64,000 nt of DNA from JACVRW01 sp963811055 (GTDB lineage Bacteria; Actinomycetota; Thermoleophilia; Solirubrobacterales; Thermoleophilaceae). The notes below the pieces were generated by a model. It saw only the letters and a list, made by a program, of their open reading frames with translations. It was not told where the DNA came from and did not search any database. Where the stretch lies: the NCBI GenBank assembly GCA_963811055.1, contig CAWEPQ010000014.1, positions 124,001 to 188,000 of the forward strand, written 5' to 3'. Numbering within the stretch: the first letter of the stretch is position 1; the number at the start of each line of letters is the position of its first letter. The position numbers were made by a program, and so were the translations under genes. Shown here one piece after another: positions 42,762-50,689 of the stretch.

Positions 42762-44071
42762 TCGACCTCGGCGCCGCCCGCCTGGCCGAGGCCGCCGGAG
42801 CCAGGCTTGCCTCCGGGGAGCCGGAGGGCGACGGGCCCTCGCGGGTGGTGGTGGACAGCCGCGACCTGCGCCCAGGCGACCTGTTCGTGGGGCTGCCCGG
42901 CGAGAACGTGCACGGCGGCGAGTTCGCCGGCCGCGCGATCGAGACCGGCGCCTGGGGAGTGCTCGTGGACCCCGCCCACGCGCCGGCCACCGGCACGGTG
43001 CTGGTGGCCGACGACCCGCTGGTGGCGCTGGGCGCGCTGGCACGCTCCTGGCGCCGCGAGATCGGCTGCAGGGTGGTGGGCATCACCGGCTCCACCGGCA
43101 AGACGTCCACCAAGGACATCCTGGCCGCGCTGCTGGCCCCGCGGGTGCGCACGCACGCGAGCCGCGAGAACTTCAACACCGAGATCGGGCTGCCGCTGTC
43201 CCTGCTGGAGGCGCCGCGCGGCACGGAGGTGGCGGTGCTGGAGATGGCGATGCGCGGGGAGGGCCAGATAGCCGAGCTGGCTGCCATCGCGGAGCCCGAC
43301 GTGGGGGTGATCGTGAACGTGGGCCCGGTGCACCTGGAGCTGCTCGGCACCGTCGAGCGCGTGGCGGCCGCCAAGGCCGAGCTGATCCGCGACCTGCGTC
43401 CCGGCGCGGCCTGCGTGCTGCCCGCCAGCGAGCCGCTCCTGGAGGCGCACAGGCGAGCGGACCTCGACACCTGGACCTTCGGGCCGGCGGGCGAGGTGAT
43501 GCTGCTGGCATACGACCGCGGGCGGGCGGAGGTGGAGGCGCGCGGTGAGCAGATCGAGCTCGACCTCTCCTATTCGGAGCCGCACAACCTGCTGAACACG
43601 CTGGCCGGAGTGGCCGCGGCGAGGGCGCTGGGCGTGCCCGTGGGCGGCCCGGTGGACGTGCGCTTCTCCTCGCTGCGCGGTGAGGTCGTGGAGCTCCCGG
43701 GCGGCGTTGTGGTCGTGAACGACTGCTACAACGCCAACCCGATGTCGATGCGCGCCGCCCTCGATCACCTCGCCGACAGCCCGGCCGAGCGCCGCATCGC
43801 GGTGCTGGGCACGATGGCCGAGCTGGGCGAGGGCTCGGCGGGCTATCACCGCGCCATCGGCGAACACGCCGCCGCCCGTGAGATCGACGTGCTGGTGCCG
43901 GTGGGCGCCGAGGCGCTCGCCTACCTGGAGGGCTTCGACGGCGAGGTGCACCCCGTGGCCAGCCCCGAGGAGGCCGGCGCGCTGCTCGAGGAGGTGGCGC
44001 GCCCGGGCGACAGGGTGCTCGTCAAGGGCTCGCGCTCCGCGGGTCTCGAACGGGTGCTGGCCCTGGCCTGA
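42758..44071 (+). CDS. murF: UDP-MurNAc-tripeptide-D-Ala-D-Ala ligase
   Basis: 437 residues, ATG start overlapping murE (ATGA). It adds the D-Ala-D-Ala dipeptide to complete the cytoplasmic UDP-MurNAc-pentapeptide. N-terminal domain VVVDSRDLRPGDLFVGLPGE, ATP loop GITGSTGKTSTKDILAALLA near residue 111, THASRENFNTEIGLPLSLLE and VLEMAMRGEGQIAELAAIAE (both strongly MurF), NVGPVHLELLGTVERVAAAK, C-terminal VVVNDCYNANPMSMRAALDH. No D-Ala-D-Ala ligase gene is in the cluster. The stop and the mraY start share a base (TGATG). Confidence 0.95.
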   Translation: MIDLGAARLAEAAGARLASGEPEGDGPSRVVVDSRDLRPGDLFVGLPGENVHGGEFAGRAIETGAWGVLVDPAHAPATGTVLVADDPLVALGALARSWRREIGCRVVGITGSTGKTSTKDILAALLAPRVRTHASRENFNTEIGLPLSLLEAPRGTEVAVLEMAMRGEGQIAELAAIAEPDVGVIVNVGPVHLELLGTVERVAAAKAELIRDLRPGAACVLPASEPLLEAHRRADLDTWTFGPAGEVMLLAYDRGRAEVEARGEQIELDLSYSEPHNLLNTLAGVAAARALGVPVGGPVDVRFSSLRGEVVELPGGVVVVNDCYNANPMSMRAALDHLADSPAERRIAVLGTMAELGEGSAGYHRAIGEHAAAREIDVLVPVGAEALAYLEGFDGEVHPVASPEEAGALLEEVARPGDRVLVKGSRSAGLERVLALA

Positions 44072-45042
44072 TGCTCGGAGAGATCCTGATCGGGGGCATG
44101 GCGTCCCTCTTCATCTGCATGTTCCTGGGTCCGCGCTTCATCGAGCTGCTCCGCGCCAAGGAATTCGGGCAGCACATCCGCGAGGAGGGCCCCGCGGGCC
44201 ACGCCGGCAAGGCCGGAACGCCCACGCTGGGCGGCCTGGCCATCTTCCTCGCCATCTGCGTGCCCTTCCTGATCCTCTCGGACTACCGGGCGCAGAGCGT
44301 GGCGGTGGTGGGCACCACGCTCGTGATGGCCGGGCTGGGCTTCGCCGACGACGTGATCAAGCTGCGCCACCGGCGCTCGCTGGGCGTGTCCGGGCGCACG
44401 AAGCTGCTGGTGCAGGGAATCACCGCCATCGCGCTCTGGATCTGCGTGAGCGAGTGGGTCGGCATCTCTGACGCGCTCAAGCTGCACGTGGTGGACGCCT
44501 CGGTCGACCTGGGGATCCTCTACCCGGTCCTGATCTTCCTCGTGCTGGCGGGATCCACCAACGGAGTGAACCTCACCGACGGGCTCGACGGCCTGGCCGC
44601 GGGCTGCTGCGCGATCGTGTTCCTCACCTTCACCGCCATGACCTTCATCACCCCCGGCGAGGAGGACCTGGCGCTCCTGTGCGCGTGCCTGGTGGGCGCC
44701 TGTGTGGGCTTCCTCTGGTTCAACTCGTTCCCGGCGTCGGTGTTCATGGGGGACACGGGCTCGCTGGGCTTGGGCGGGGCCATCGCCGCGCTGGCCGTGA
44801 TCACCAAGACCGAGATCCTGCTCCTCGTGATCGGCGGGATCTTCGTAATCGAGGCGCTCTCGGTGGCCATACAGGTGGTGGCGTTCCAGCGCTTCCGCAC
44901 GCGCGTGTTCCTGATGGCCCCGATCCACCACCACTTCGAGCTGCTCGGCTGGTCCGAGACGAAGATCATCCTGCGCTTCTGGATCGTGGCGGCGATCTGC
45001 GCGGCGATCGGCTTCACGGTCTACCAGCAGACGCTCTCGTGA
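44071..45042 (+). CDS. mraY: Phospho-MurNAc-pentapeptide translocase
   Basis: 323 residues, ATG start overlapping murF. It transfers phospho-MurNAc-pentapeptide to undecaprenyl phosphate, giving lipid I, on the inner face of the membrane. About ten membrane helices are visible. Signature regions: EEGPAGHAGKAGTPTLGGLA near residue 37, LGFADDVIKLRHRRSLGVSG with the catalytic Asp pair near 90, STNGVNLTDGLDGLAAGCCA near 163, NSFPASVFMGDTGSLGLGGA near 218, and MAPIHHHFELLGWSETKIIL near 280 (the triple-His loop). All are canonical and the length is normal. Confidence 0.96.
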   Translation: MLGEILIGGMASLFICMFLGPRFIELLRAKEFGQHIREEGPAGHAGKAGTPTLGGLAIFLAICVPFLILSDYRAQSVAVVGTTLVMAGLGFADDVIKLRHRRSLGVSGRTKLLVQGITAIALWICVSEWVGISDALKLHVVDASVDLGILYPVLIFLVLAGSTNGVNLTDGLDGLAAGCCAIVFLTFTAMTFITPGEEDLALLCACLVGACVGFLWFNSFPASVFMGDTGSLGLGGAIAALAVITKTEILLLVIGGIFVIEALSVAIQVVAFQRFRTRVFLMAPIHHHFELLGWSETKIILRFWIVAAICAAIGFTVYQQTLS

Positions 45043-45046
45043 GCCG

Positions 45047-46339
45047 ATGAGCGCCGCGCGGCCCCCACTGCCGCCGGGGCCGTACCTGGTGGTGGGCCTG
45101 GCCAGGTCGGGCCGCGCGGCGGTGGAGATGCTCCGGGCCCACGGTGAGGTGATCGCCTGCGACAGCGGCCGGCCCGAGCCGCCCCCTGGCGTGGAGGCGC
45201 ACCTCGACACCGACGGGGTGGAGCTGCTCGATCGCGTGGCCTGCGTGGTCAAGAGCCCCGGCGTGCCGCGCGAGGCGCCCGTGATCGGCGCGGCGCTGGA
45301 GCGCGGGCTGCCCGTGCACGGCGAGCTCGAGCTGGCCTGGCGCCTGCTGCCCAACCGCTTCCTCGCCGTGACGGGCACCAACGGCAAGACCACCACGGCG
45401 GTGCTGCTCGGCGCCGTGTACCGCGCCGCCGGGCTCGAGCCGGCCGTGGCCGGGAACGTGGGCACGCCGCTGGCCTCGCTGGTGGGGGCGCTCGACCCGG
45501 GTGCGACCGTGGTGTGCGAGGTGTCGAGCTTCCAGCTCGAGGATGCGAGCGAATTCGCCCCGGACACCGCGCTGCTTCTCAACCTCGAGGAGGACCACCT
45601 CGACCGCCACGGGACCTTCGAGAGCTACCGCGACGCGAAGCTGCGGATCTTCGCTCGCCAGCCGGAGGACGCCGTGGCGGTGGTGCCGCCGGAGATCGAT
45701 CCCGGCGGCCGTGCGCGGCGCGTGACCTTCGGCCCGCCGGGCTCGGACCTGGAGCTGGCGGACGGTCGGCTCCTGTGGCGGGGAGAGCCGTTGCTCCCGG
45801 CCGCCGAGATAAGGCTGCGCGGCGCTCACAACCTCGAGAACGCCATGGGAGCCGCCGCCGCGGCGCTGGCCTCCGGTGTGGCCCCGGAGGGAGTCACCGA
45901 GGCGCTGCGGACCTTCACGGGCGTTCCGCACCGGCTCGAGGAGGTGGCCACCGTGGACGGCGTGCTCTACGTGAACGACTCGAAGGCCACCAACGTGGCC
46001 GCCGCCCGGCGCGGCATCGAGGCGTTCGAGGGCGGCGTGCATGTGATCCTGGGCGGCAGCCTCAAGGGCGGCGGCTTCGATGGCCTCCGCGACGCGGTGA
46101 GCGCGCGCTGTCGGGCCTGCTACCTGATCGGGGAGGCGGCCGAGCGGCTCGAGCGGGACCTGGAGGGCACCGTGCCGCTCGAGCACTGCGGGGACCTGGA
46201 GACGGCGCTGCGCGCCGCCGCCGCGGCGGCCGGCCCGGGCGACGTGGTGCTGCTCTCGCCGGCCTGCGCCAGCTACGACCAGTACCGCGATTACGAGGAG
46301 CGCGGAGAGCGGTTCCGTCGGCTGGTGACGCGAGCATGA
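45047..46339 (+). CDS. murD: UDP-MurNAc-L-alanine-D-glutamate ligase
   Basis: 430 residues, ATG start 4 bases after mraY. It adds D-Glu to UDP-MurNAc-L-Ala. N-terminal Rossmann-like motif YLVVGLARSGRAAVEMLRAH, the family's KSPGVPREAPVIGAALERGL, ATP loop VTGTNGKTTTAVLLGAVYRA near residue 109, VAGNVGTPLASLVGALDPGA, CEVSSFQLEDASEFAPDTAL, NLEEDHLDRHGTFESYRDAK, and C-terminal YVNDSKATNVAAARRGIEAF then HVILGGSLKGGGFDGL. All Mur-ligase residues are visible. ftsW begins 7 bases later. Confidence 0.95.
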   Translation: MSAARPPLPPGPYLVVGLARSGRAAVEMLRAHGEVIACDSGRPEPPPGVEAHLDTDGVELLDRVACVVKSPGVPREAPVIGAALERGLPVHGELELAWRLLPNRFLAVTGTNGKTTTAVLLGAVYRAAGLEPAVAGNVGTPLASLVGALDPGATVVCEVSSFQLEDASEFAPDTALLLNLEEDHLDRHGTFESYRDAKLRIFARQPEDAVAVVPPEIDPGGRARRVTFGPPGSDLELADGRLLWRGEPLLPAAEIRLRGAHNLENAMGAAAAALASGVAPEGVTEALRTFTGVPHRLEEVATVDGVLYVNDSKATNVAAARRGIEAFEGGVHVILGGSLKGGGFDGLRDAVSARCRACYLIGEAAERLERDLEGTVPLEHCGDLETALRAAAAAAGPGDVVLLSPACASYDQYRDYEERGERFRRLVTRA

Positions 46340-46345
46340 ATCCGC

Positions 46346-47602
46346 GTGTCGGCGTCGAAGCCAGTCCGGATGCCTGCGCGTGCCGCCCGCAAGCGCCCGA
46401 TCGAGTACTCGATCCTCTACACAGCCACTCTGTGTCTGCTGGCGTTCGGCGCCGTGATGGTCTACTCGGCCAGCTCGGCCGAGTCGCTCCTCAACGGCAG
46501 CAACGACCCATCGATGTACCTCAAGCGCTACGTGGTGTTCGGCGTGGCGGGGCTGGTGCTGCTGCACGCGGCCTCGCGCCACGGCCTGAAGCTCATCCGC
46601 GGGCTGACGCCCCTGCTTCTGATCGCATCGTTCGTGCTCACCGTCGCGGTGATGGTGCCCCACGTGGGCGTGGAGGTGAACGGCGCCACTCGCTGGCTCG
46701 GAGCGGGGCCGATCCAGTTCCAGCCGTCGGAGCTGCTCAAGCTCGCGCTGGTGCTCTACGCCGCGCAGCTCCTGGCAGCGCAGCCGCGGCGGACGAGGAC
46801 GATCGGCGGTCTCGTCAAGCCGCTGCTGCTGGTGGTGGGCCTGGCCTGCGCGCTGCTCCTGAAGCAGCCGGACATGGGCACCGCCATGGTCATCTGCTTC
46901 GCCATCGGCGCCCTGCTGGTGGCGGCCGGGACGCCCACGCGCAACCTCGCGATCATCGCGGGCACGCTGGCGGGCCTGGCCCTGATCGTGGCGCTGGCCG
47001 AGCCGTACAGGCGGGCGCGGCTCACGTCGTTCATCGATCCGTTCTCGGATGCCGGCGACACCGGCTTCCAGGCGGTGCAGGCGCTCACCGCGCTCGGCTC
47101 AGGCGGCCTCTTCGGGGTGGGCCTGGGCGAGTCGGTGCAGAAGATCTTCTACCTGCCGGAGGCGCACACGGACATGATCCTGGCCATCATCGGCGAGGAG
47201 CTCGGGCTGGTGGGCATCCTCGCGGTGATCTCCCTCTACGGGATGATCGCCTACGCCGGTCTGCGCACGGCCAAGATGGCCCGCGACCTCCACTCGCGCC
47301 TCCTGGCCGCGGGCATCACCTCGCTGATCCTCTGCCAGGCCACGCTCAACTTCTTCGCGGTGCTCGGCATGGCGCCGCTCACCGGCGTGCCGCTGCCGTT
47401 TCTCTCGTACGGCAGCACGAACCTGCTGGTGCTGATGGGCGGGATGGGCCTGCTCCTGAACGTGGCCGCCACCGGCGGCCGCAGCTCCGCGCGGCGGGGC
47501 AAGCCGCAGTTGGAGGCGATCGAGGGGGGTCGCGATGCCCAAGGTCGTGATCGCGGCCGGCGGGACGGCCGGGCACGTAGTGCCGGCGCTCGCGGTCGCT
47601 GA
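46346..47602 (+). CDS. ftsW: Septal peptidoglycan polymerase FtsW
   Basis: 418 residues from GTG 46346. SEDS-family glycosyltransferase that polymerises lipid II at the septum with FtsI. Ten membrane segments are visible; motifs RPIEYSILYTATLCLLAFGA and VMVYSASSAESLLNGSNDPS (helix 1 and loop), NGATRWLGAGPIQFQPSELL near residue 110, LKQPDMGTAMVICFAIGALL near 170 with the conserved Asp region, GLGESVQKIFYLPEAHTDMI near 255, and PLTGVPLPFLSYGSTNLLVL near 345. The C-terminal tail is Arg/Gly-rich and overlaps the murG coding region by 68 bases, an unusually long overlap for this cluster. Confidence 0.94.
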   Translation: MSASKPVRMPARAARKRPIEYSILYTATLCLLAFGAVMVYSASSAESLLNGSNDPSMYLKRYVVFGVAGLVLLHAASRHGLKLIRGLTPLLLIASFVLTVAVMVPHVGVEVNGATRWLGAGPIQFQPSELLKLALVLYAAQLLAAQPRRTRTIGGLVKPLLLVVGLACALLLKQPDMGTAMVICFAIGALLVAAGTPTRNLAIIAGTLAGLALIVALAEPYRRARLTSFIDPFSDAGDTGFQAVQALTALGSGGLFGVGLGESVQKIFYLPEAHTDMILAIIGEELGLVGILAVISLYGMIAYAGLRTAKMARDLHSRLLAAGITSLILCQATLNFFAVLGMAPLTGVPLPFLSYGSTNLLVLMGGMGLLLNVAATGGRSSARRGKPQLEAIEGGRDAQGRDRGRRDGRARSAGARGR

Positions 47603-48605
47603 CGCGCTCAGGAGCCGCGGCGCGCAGGTGGAGTTCGTGGGCGGCGAGCGCGCCGAGGCCGAGCTCGTGCCCGCCGCCGGCTACCCGCTCCATCGCATCA
47701 ACGTGCGCGGCTTCCATCGCCGCAACCCGCTCAAGGCCGCGTATGCGGCCGCGCTCGCGGCGCGCGCCACCGGACGCGCCCGCCGGGTGCTGCGCGCCAC
47801 CGGCGCCGACGTGGTGCTCGGCGGGGGTGGCTACGTGGCGGGCCCCGCCGGACTCGCCGCACGGTCGCTGCGCCTGCCGCTCGCGCTCACCGAGGCGGAC
47901 AGCCACCTGGGGGTGGCCAACCGGATGCTCGCGCCGCTCGCGCGCCGCGTGTTCCTGTCCTTCCCGATCGAGGGCCGCGAGGGCGGCAGGTACGTGGTCA
48001 CCGGGCGGCCGGTCCCGGCCGGCACCGGCACGATCGACCAGGCGGACGCGCGCCGGCGCTTCGAGCTCCCGCCGGACGTGCCCTGCGTGCTCGTGTTCGG
48101 TGGCTCCCTGGGCGCCAGGCGCCTGAACGACGCCGCGATAGAGGCTTTCGGATCCGCGGCGCCCGGAGTGATCCTTCATGCCTGCGGCCGGCGCGACCAC
48201 GAGGACCTGCGCCGGCGCCTGGATGCGCTCGGCTCGCCGCCGCACTACCGCCTGCTGCCGTACATCGAGCCGTTCGCCGACGCGCTCGCCGCGGCCGACC
48301 TGGCCGTGGCGCGCGCCGGTGGCTCGGTGCTGGAGCTGGCCGCCGCGGGGCTGCCGTCGCTGCTCGTGCCCTATCCGCACGCCACCGCCGATCACCAGAC
48401 GGCGAACGCGCTCTTCATGGAGCGAGCGGGCGCCGCCGTGGTCGTGCCCGACGCCGAGCTCGACGGCCCGCGCCTGGCCCGTGAGACGGGCACGCTGCTC
48501 GGCGCCCAGCCGCGCCTGGCGGCGATGGCCAAGGTCGCGCGGGCGATCGCGCGTCCGGACGCGGCCGACCGGATTGCCGCCGAGCTTCTCGAGATGGCCG
48601 GCTGA
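47535..48605 (+). CDS. murG: Lipid II synthase MurG
   Basis: 356 residues from ATG 47535, which lies inside the ftsW tail and gives the standard MPKVVIAAGGTAGHVVPALA N-terminus. It transfers GlcNAc from UDP-GlcNAc to lipid I on the cytoplasmic face of the membrane. Other motifs: VLGGGGYVAGPAGLAARSLR near residue 95, ALTEADSHLGVANRMLAPLA (HE..xGxAN type, here EADSHLG), VLVFGGSLGARRLNDAAIEA near 185, ARAGGSVLELAAAGLPSLLV near 258 and PYPHATADHQTANALFMERA near 278. Next on the minus strand, 10 bases beyond its stop, begins the second antisense insertion of the dcw cluster. Confidence 0.95.
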   Translation: MPKVVIAAGGTAGHVVPALAVADALRSRGAQVEFVGGERAEAELVPAAGYPLHRINVRGFHRRNPLKAAYAAALAARATGRARRVLRATGADVVLGGGGYVAGPAGLAARSLRLPLALTEADSHLGVANRMLAPLARRVFLSFPIEGREGGRYVVTGRPVPAGTGTIDQADARRRFELPPDVPCVLVFGGSLGARRLNDAAIEAFGSAAPGVILHACGRRDHEDLRRRLDALGSPPHYRLLPYIEPFADALAAADLAVARAGGSVLELAAAGLPSLLVPYPHATADHQTANALFMERAGAAVVVPDAELDGPRLARETGTLLGAQPRLAAMAKVARAIARPDAADRIAAELLEMAG

Positions 48606-48615
48606 GCGAGCCCGC

Positions 48616-50301
48616 TCAGGCGGGCTCGCCGAGGCGCACGAGCGCCCGGTCCACAGCGCCCTCCGCGGACCTCACGCTGTCCACGGCGCGACGGTATGCG
48701 GTGCGGTTGGCGTTGGCCGCCGAGCGCGCCAGGCGCTCGTAGGCGCCCTTCGCCCGGCGCATGGCCGTGGCGAGGGCCGCGGCGCGCGGCACGGACGCCG
48801 GCGGGTCGCCGAGGTTGCGGCGCGCGAGCGCGTACGAGCCGGCAAGTCGGCGGGCGCGCGCGGCCTGATCGCCGGGTGTGCGGGCCGCCGCCAGACGGCG
48901 GCGATCGGCGCTGCGGCGAGAGTTGAGGCTCTCCACGGCGTCGTTGGCGGAGCCGAGCCAGGCCACCCGCTCCTGCTCGGTCACGGTAGCCGCCTCGGCG
49001 CGGGCCTCGGCGGCGCGCTGGGCCTTGACGGCGGCCGGGTCCACGGCCGGCGCGGGGCTGGGGTCGGAGGTGCCGAGCGTCCAGCCGGCCACTCCGGCGC
49101 CTGCCACCGCCAGCAGGAGCACTGGAATGAGCACGGCCGGAGGGGCTCCCCGCCGGCGGGCGCTCTTGCGCGGCGGCAGCGCCTCGATCGGCGTGGTGCG
49201 GGTCTGCGTACCGATCGCGTTCCCGTTCTTGGTCGGCGCGGGCCGGGCCGGCGGCGCCGGCTTCGGAGGTGCCGGGGCAGTCCCCGTGGCCGTGGAGGTG
49301 CTGCGCGACGGAGCGTGCCGGCTGCGGTCCGGCGCCTCGGTGGGCGTGACCAGGGGCGCGCCGTTCAGGGCGACCGGCTTCTGGCGGCGGACCGAGCGCG
49401 CCGACTCGGGCGGGCGGCGGCGGAAGCGCCCGGTGCCGTTGCGGCGGGTCTGGCCGGGGCCGTCGTCCAGCAGGCCGAGCGCGTCACCGACCTCGCGCAC
49501 CAGCGCGCCGGCCGAGCTCTGCCGGTCCTCCGGCGTCTTGGAAAGGGCGGCCGCGAGCACGGCATCGACGGCCTTGGGCAGCTCGGGCCGAATCTCGGTG
49601 AGCCGCGGGGGCGACTCGTGCAGCTGAGCCTGCATCGCGGCGCGGCTCGACTGGCGCGCGAACGGCGCCGATCCCGCCAGGCAGGTGTGGATGATGCACG
49701 CGAGCGAGTAGACGTTGCTCTCGGGCAGGGGCGGCTCGCCGCGCAGCTCCTCGGGGGAGCGGTAGCCGGCTCGCGCGAACGCGAGCGGGGGCCGGTTGTG
49801 CGCGATGCCGAAGTCGGTGAGCCAGGCCCAGTCGCGCGGACCGGACTCCGCGAACACGGCGCGCGGCGTGAGGTCCGTGTGGATCAGCCAGCGGGTGTGC
49901 GCGGCGTCCAAAGCGTCGGCCACGCCCAGGAGCAGCCGGTAGGCCCGCTCGGGGTTGAGCGGCCCCTCGGCGATCAGCGACGAGAGCGGGCGGGCGCGGG
50001 GGAGCGACACGACCACGTATGGGCCGCGCGGACTCTCCCCGCCACCGACGATCGACGCCAGGTGCGGGTGCAGCAGGGACGTACGCGCGCGCAGCTGGCG
50101 GTGGAAGGCCGTGCGTGCGGAGCGCTCCTGTCCCTTGCGGGCGCGCCCGAGCACGAGCAGCTGCATGCGGTTGGGATCGTCACTCGGGATCTCCCAGGTC
50201 GCGTGGCTGCCCTCGAGAGGGCGCAGGAGGCGGTGGCCCGCGACCTCGGTCGGAGCGCGCCGGCGCCGCGGCGGCGTCTTTGTGGGGGTGTGCTCGCTCA
50301 T
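48616..50301 (-). CDS. Kinase-like membrane protein, predicted pseudokinase
   Basis: 561 residues. Residues 20-275 have a serine/threonine-kinase fold: YRLLLGVADALDAAHTRWLI, catalytic loop HTDLTPRAVF at 141-150, LTDFGIA at 161-167, RSPEELRG at 181-188 and CLAGSAPFARQSSRAAMQAQ. Canonical HRDLKPxN is changed to HTDLTPRA: Asp143 stays, but Arg, the catalytic Lys and the Mg-binding Asn are lost. The beta-3 Lys is also missing (MQLLVLG) and no Gly-rich loop is seen. A Pro/Arg linker, one membrane helix (AVLIPVLLLAVAGAGVAGWT, about 389-409) and an extracellular Ala/Arg-rich helical domain follow. Layout is that of PknB-type receptors, without PASTA domains. It lies antisense between murG and murC. 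Likely a non-catalytic regulator in division. Confidence 0.78.
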   Translation of the reverse strand: MSEHTPTKTPPRRRRAPTEVAGHRLLRPLEGSHATWEIPSDDPNRMQLLVLGRARKGQERSARTAFHRQLRARTSLLHPHLASIVGGGESPRGPYVVVSLPRARPLSSLIAEGPLNPERAYRLLLGVADALDAAHTRWLIHTDLTPRAVFAESGPRDWAWLTDFGIAHNRPPLAFARAGYRSPEELRGEPPLPESNVYSLACIIHTCLAGSAPFARQSSRAAMQAQLHESPPRLTEIRPELPKAVDAVLAAALSKTPEDRQSSAGALVREVGDALGLLDDGPGQTRRNGTGRFRRRPPESARSVRRQKPVALNGAPLVTPTEAPDRSRHAPSRSTSTATGTAPAPPKPAPPARPAPTKNGNAIGTQTRTTPIEALPPRKSARRRGAPPAVLIPVLLLAVAGAGVAGWTLGTSDPSPAPAVDPAAVKAQRAAEARAEAATVTEQERVAWLGSANDAVESLNSRRSADRRRLAAARTPGDQAARARRLAGSYALARRNLGDPPASVPRAAALATAMRRAKGAYERLARSAANANRTAYRRAVDSVRSAEGAVDRALVRLGEPA

Positions 50302-50305
50302 CGGA

Positions 50306-50689
50306 TCAGCCGGAGTCGTCGAAGCTCGTGCCGGGATCGGGCTCCGGGGGCGTCGGGGGGCTGGGTGTGGGAGTGCTCGGCGGCGGGGTGTAGACCTGTG
50401 GGGCGGGAGTCACGGGCTCCACCACGGGCGTCTCCACCACGGGCTCCGGATCCGGCTCGGACGCGGCCGGCTTGGGCTTGACGCGCATCGCCGGCAGCGG
50501 CTCTGCACGGCCGAGGTCCGCCACATTGACCGCCGCGGCCTGGGGCTGCTCAACAGCGGCCGGCTCGACCGCTTGGCGCGGCTCGGGCGCCGAATCGCTG
50601 TCCGCCTTGGCCGCCGCGTACAGGCCGCCGAACGAGGCAAGGCCGAGGACCAGAACGAGCACGAGTTGACGCACGCCGGTCACGGGCAC
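50306..50689 (-). CDS. Small proline-rich anchored protein
   Basis: About 127 residues from a GTG at 50689 (a second GTG at 50683 is possible). N-terminal hydrophobic helix RQLVLVLVLGLASFGGLYAA acts as signal or anchor. The rest is low complexity: Ala/Pro/Glu (EPRQAVEPAAVEQPQAAAVN), a short ordered-looking block LGRAEPLPAMRVKPKPAASE, then Pro/Thr/Val repeats (PEPVVETPVVEPVTPAPQVY) ending GTSFDDSG. It overlaps the preceding PKD gene's stop region and lies 5 bases ahead of the pseudokinase gene on the same strand, so they likely form one operon. Function unknown; Pro-rich tails like this often cross the cell wall. Confidence 0.65.
   Translation of the reverse strand: MPVTGVRQLVLVLVLGLASFGGLYAAAKADSDSAPEPRQAVEPAAVEQPQAAAVNVADLGRAEPLPAMRVKPKPAASEPDPEPVVETPVVEPVTPAPQVYTPPPSTPTPSPPTPPEPDPGTSFDDSG

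Noticed and set aside
48178..50481. 767-codon plus-strand frame opposite the pseudokinase
   Set aside because: Arg/Ala/Gly-rich shadow with no recognisable domain; the minus strand shows a kinase fold and a membrane helix.
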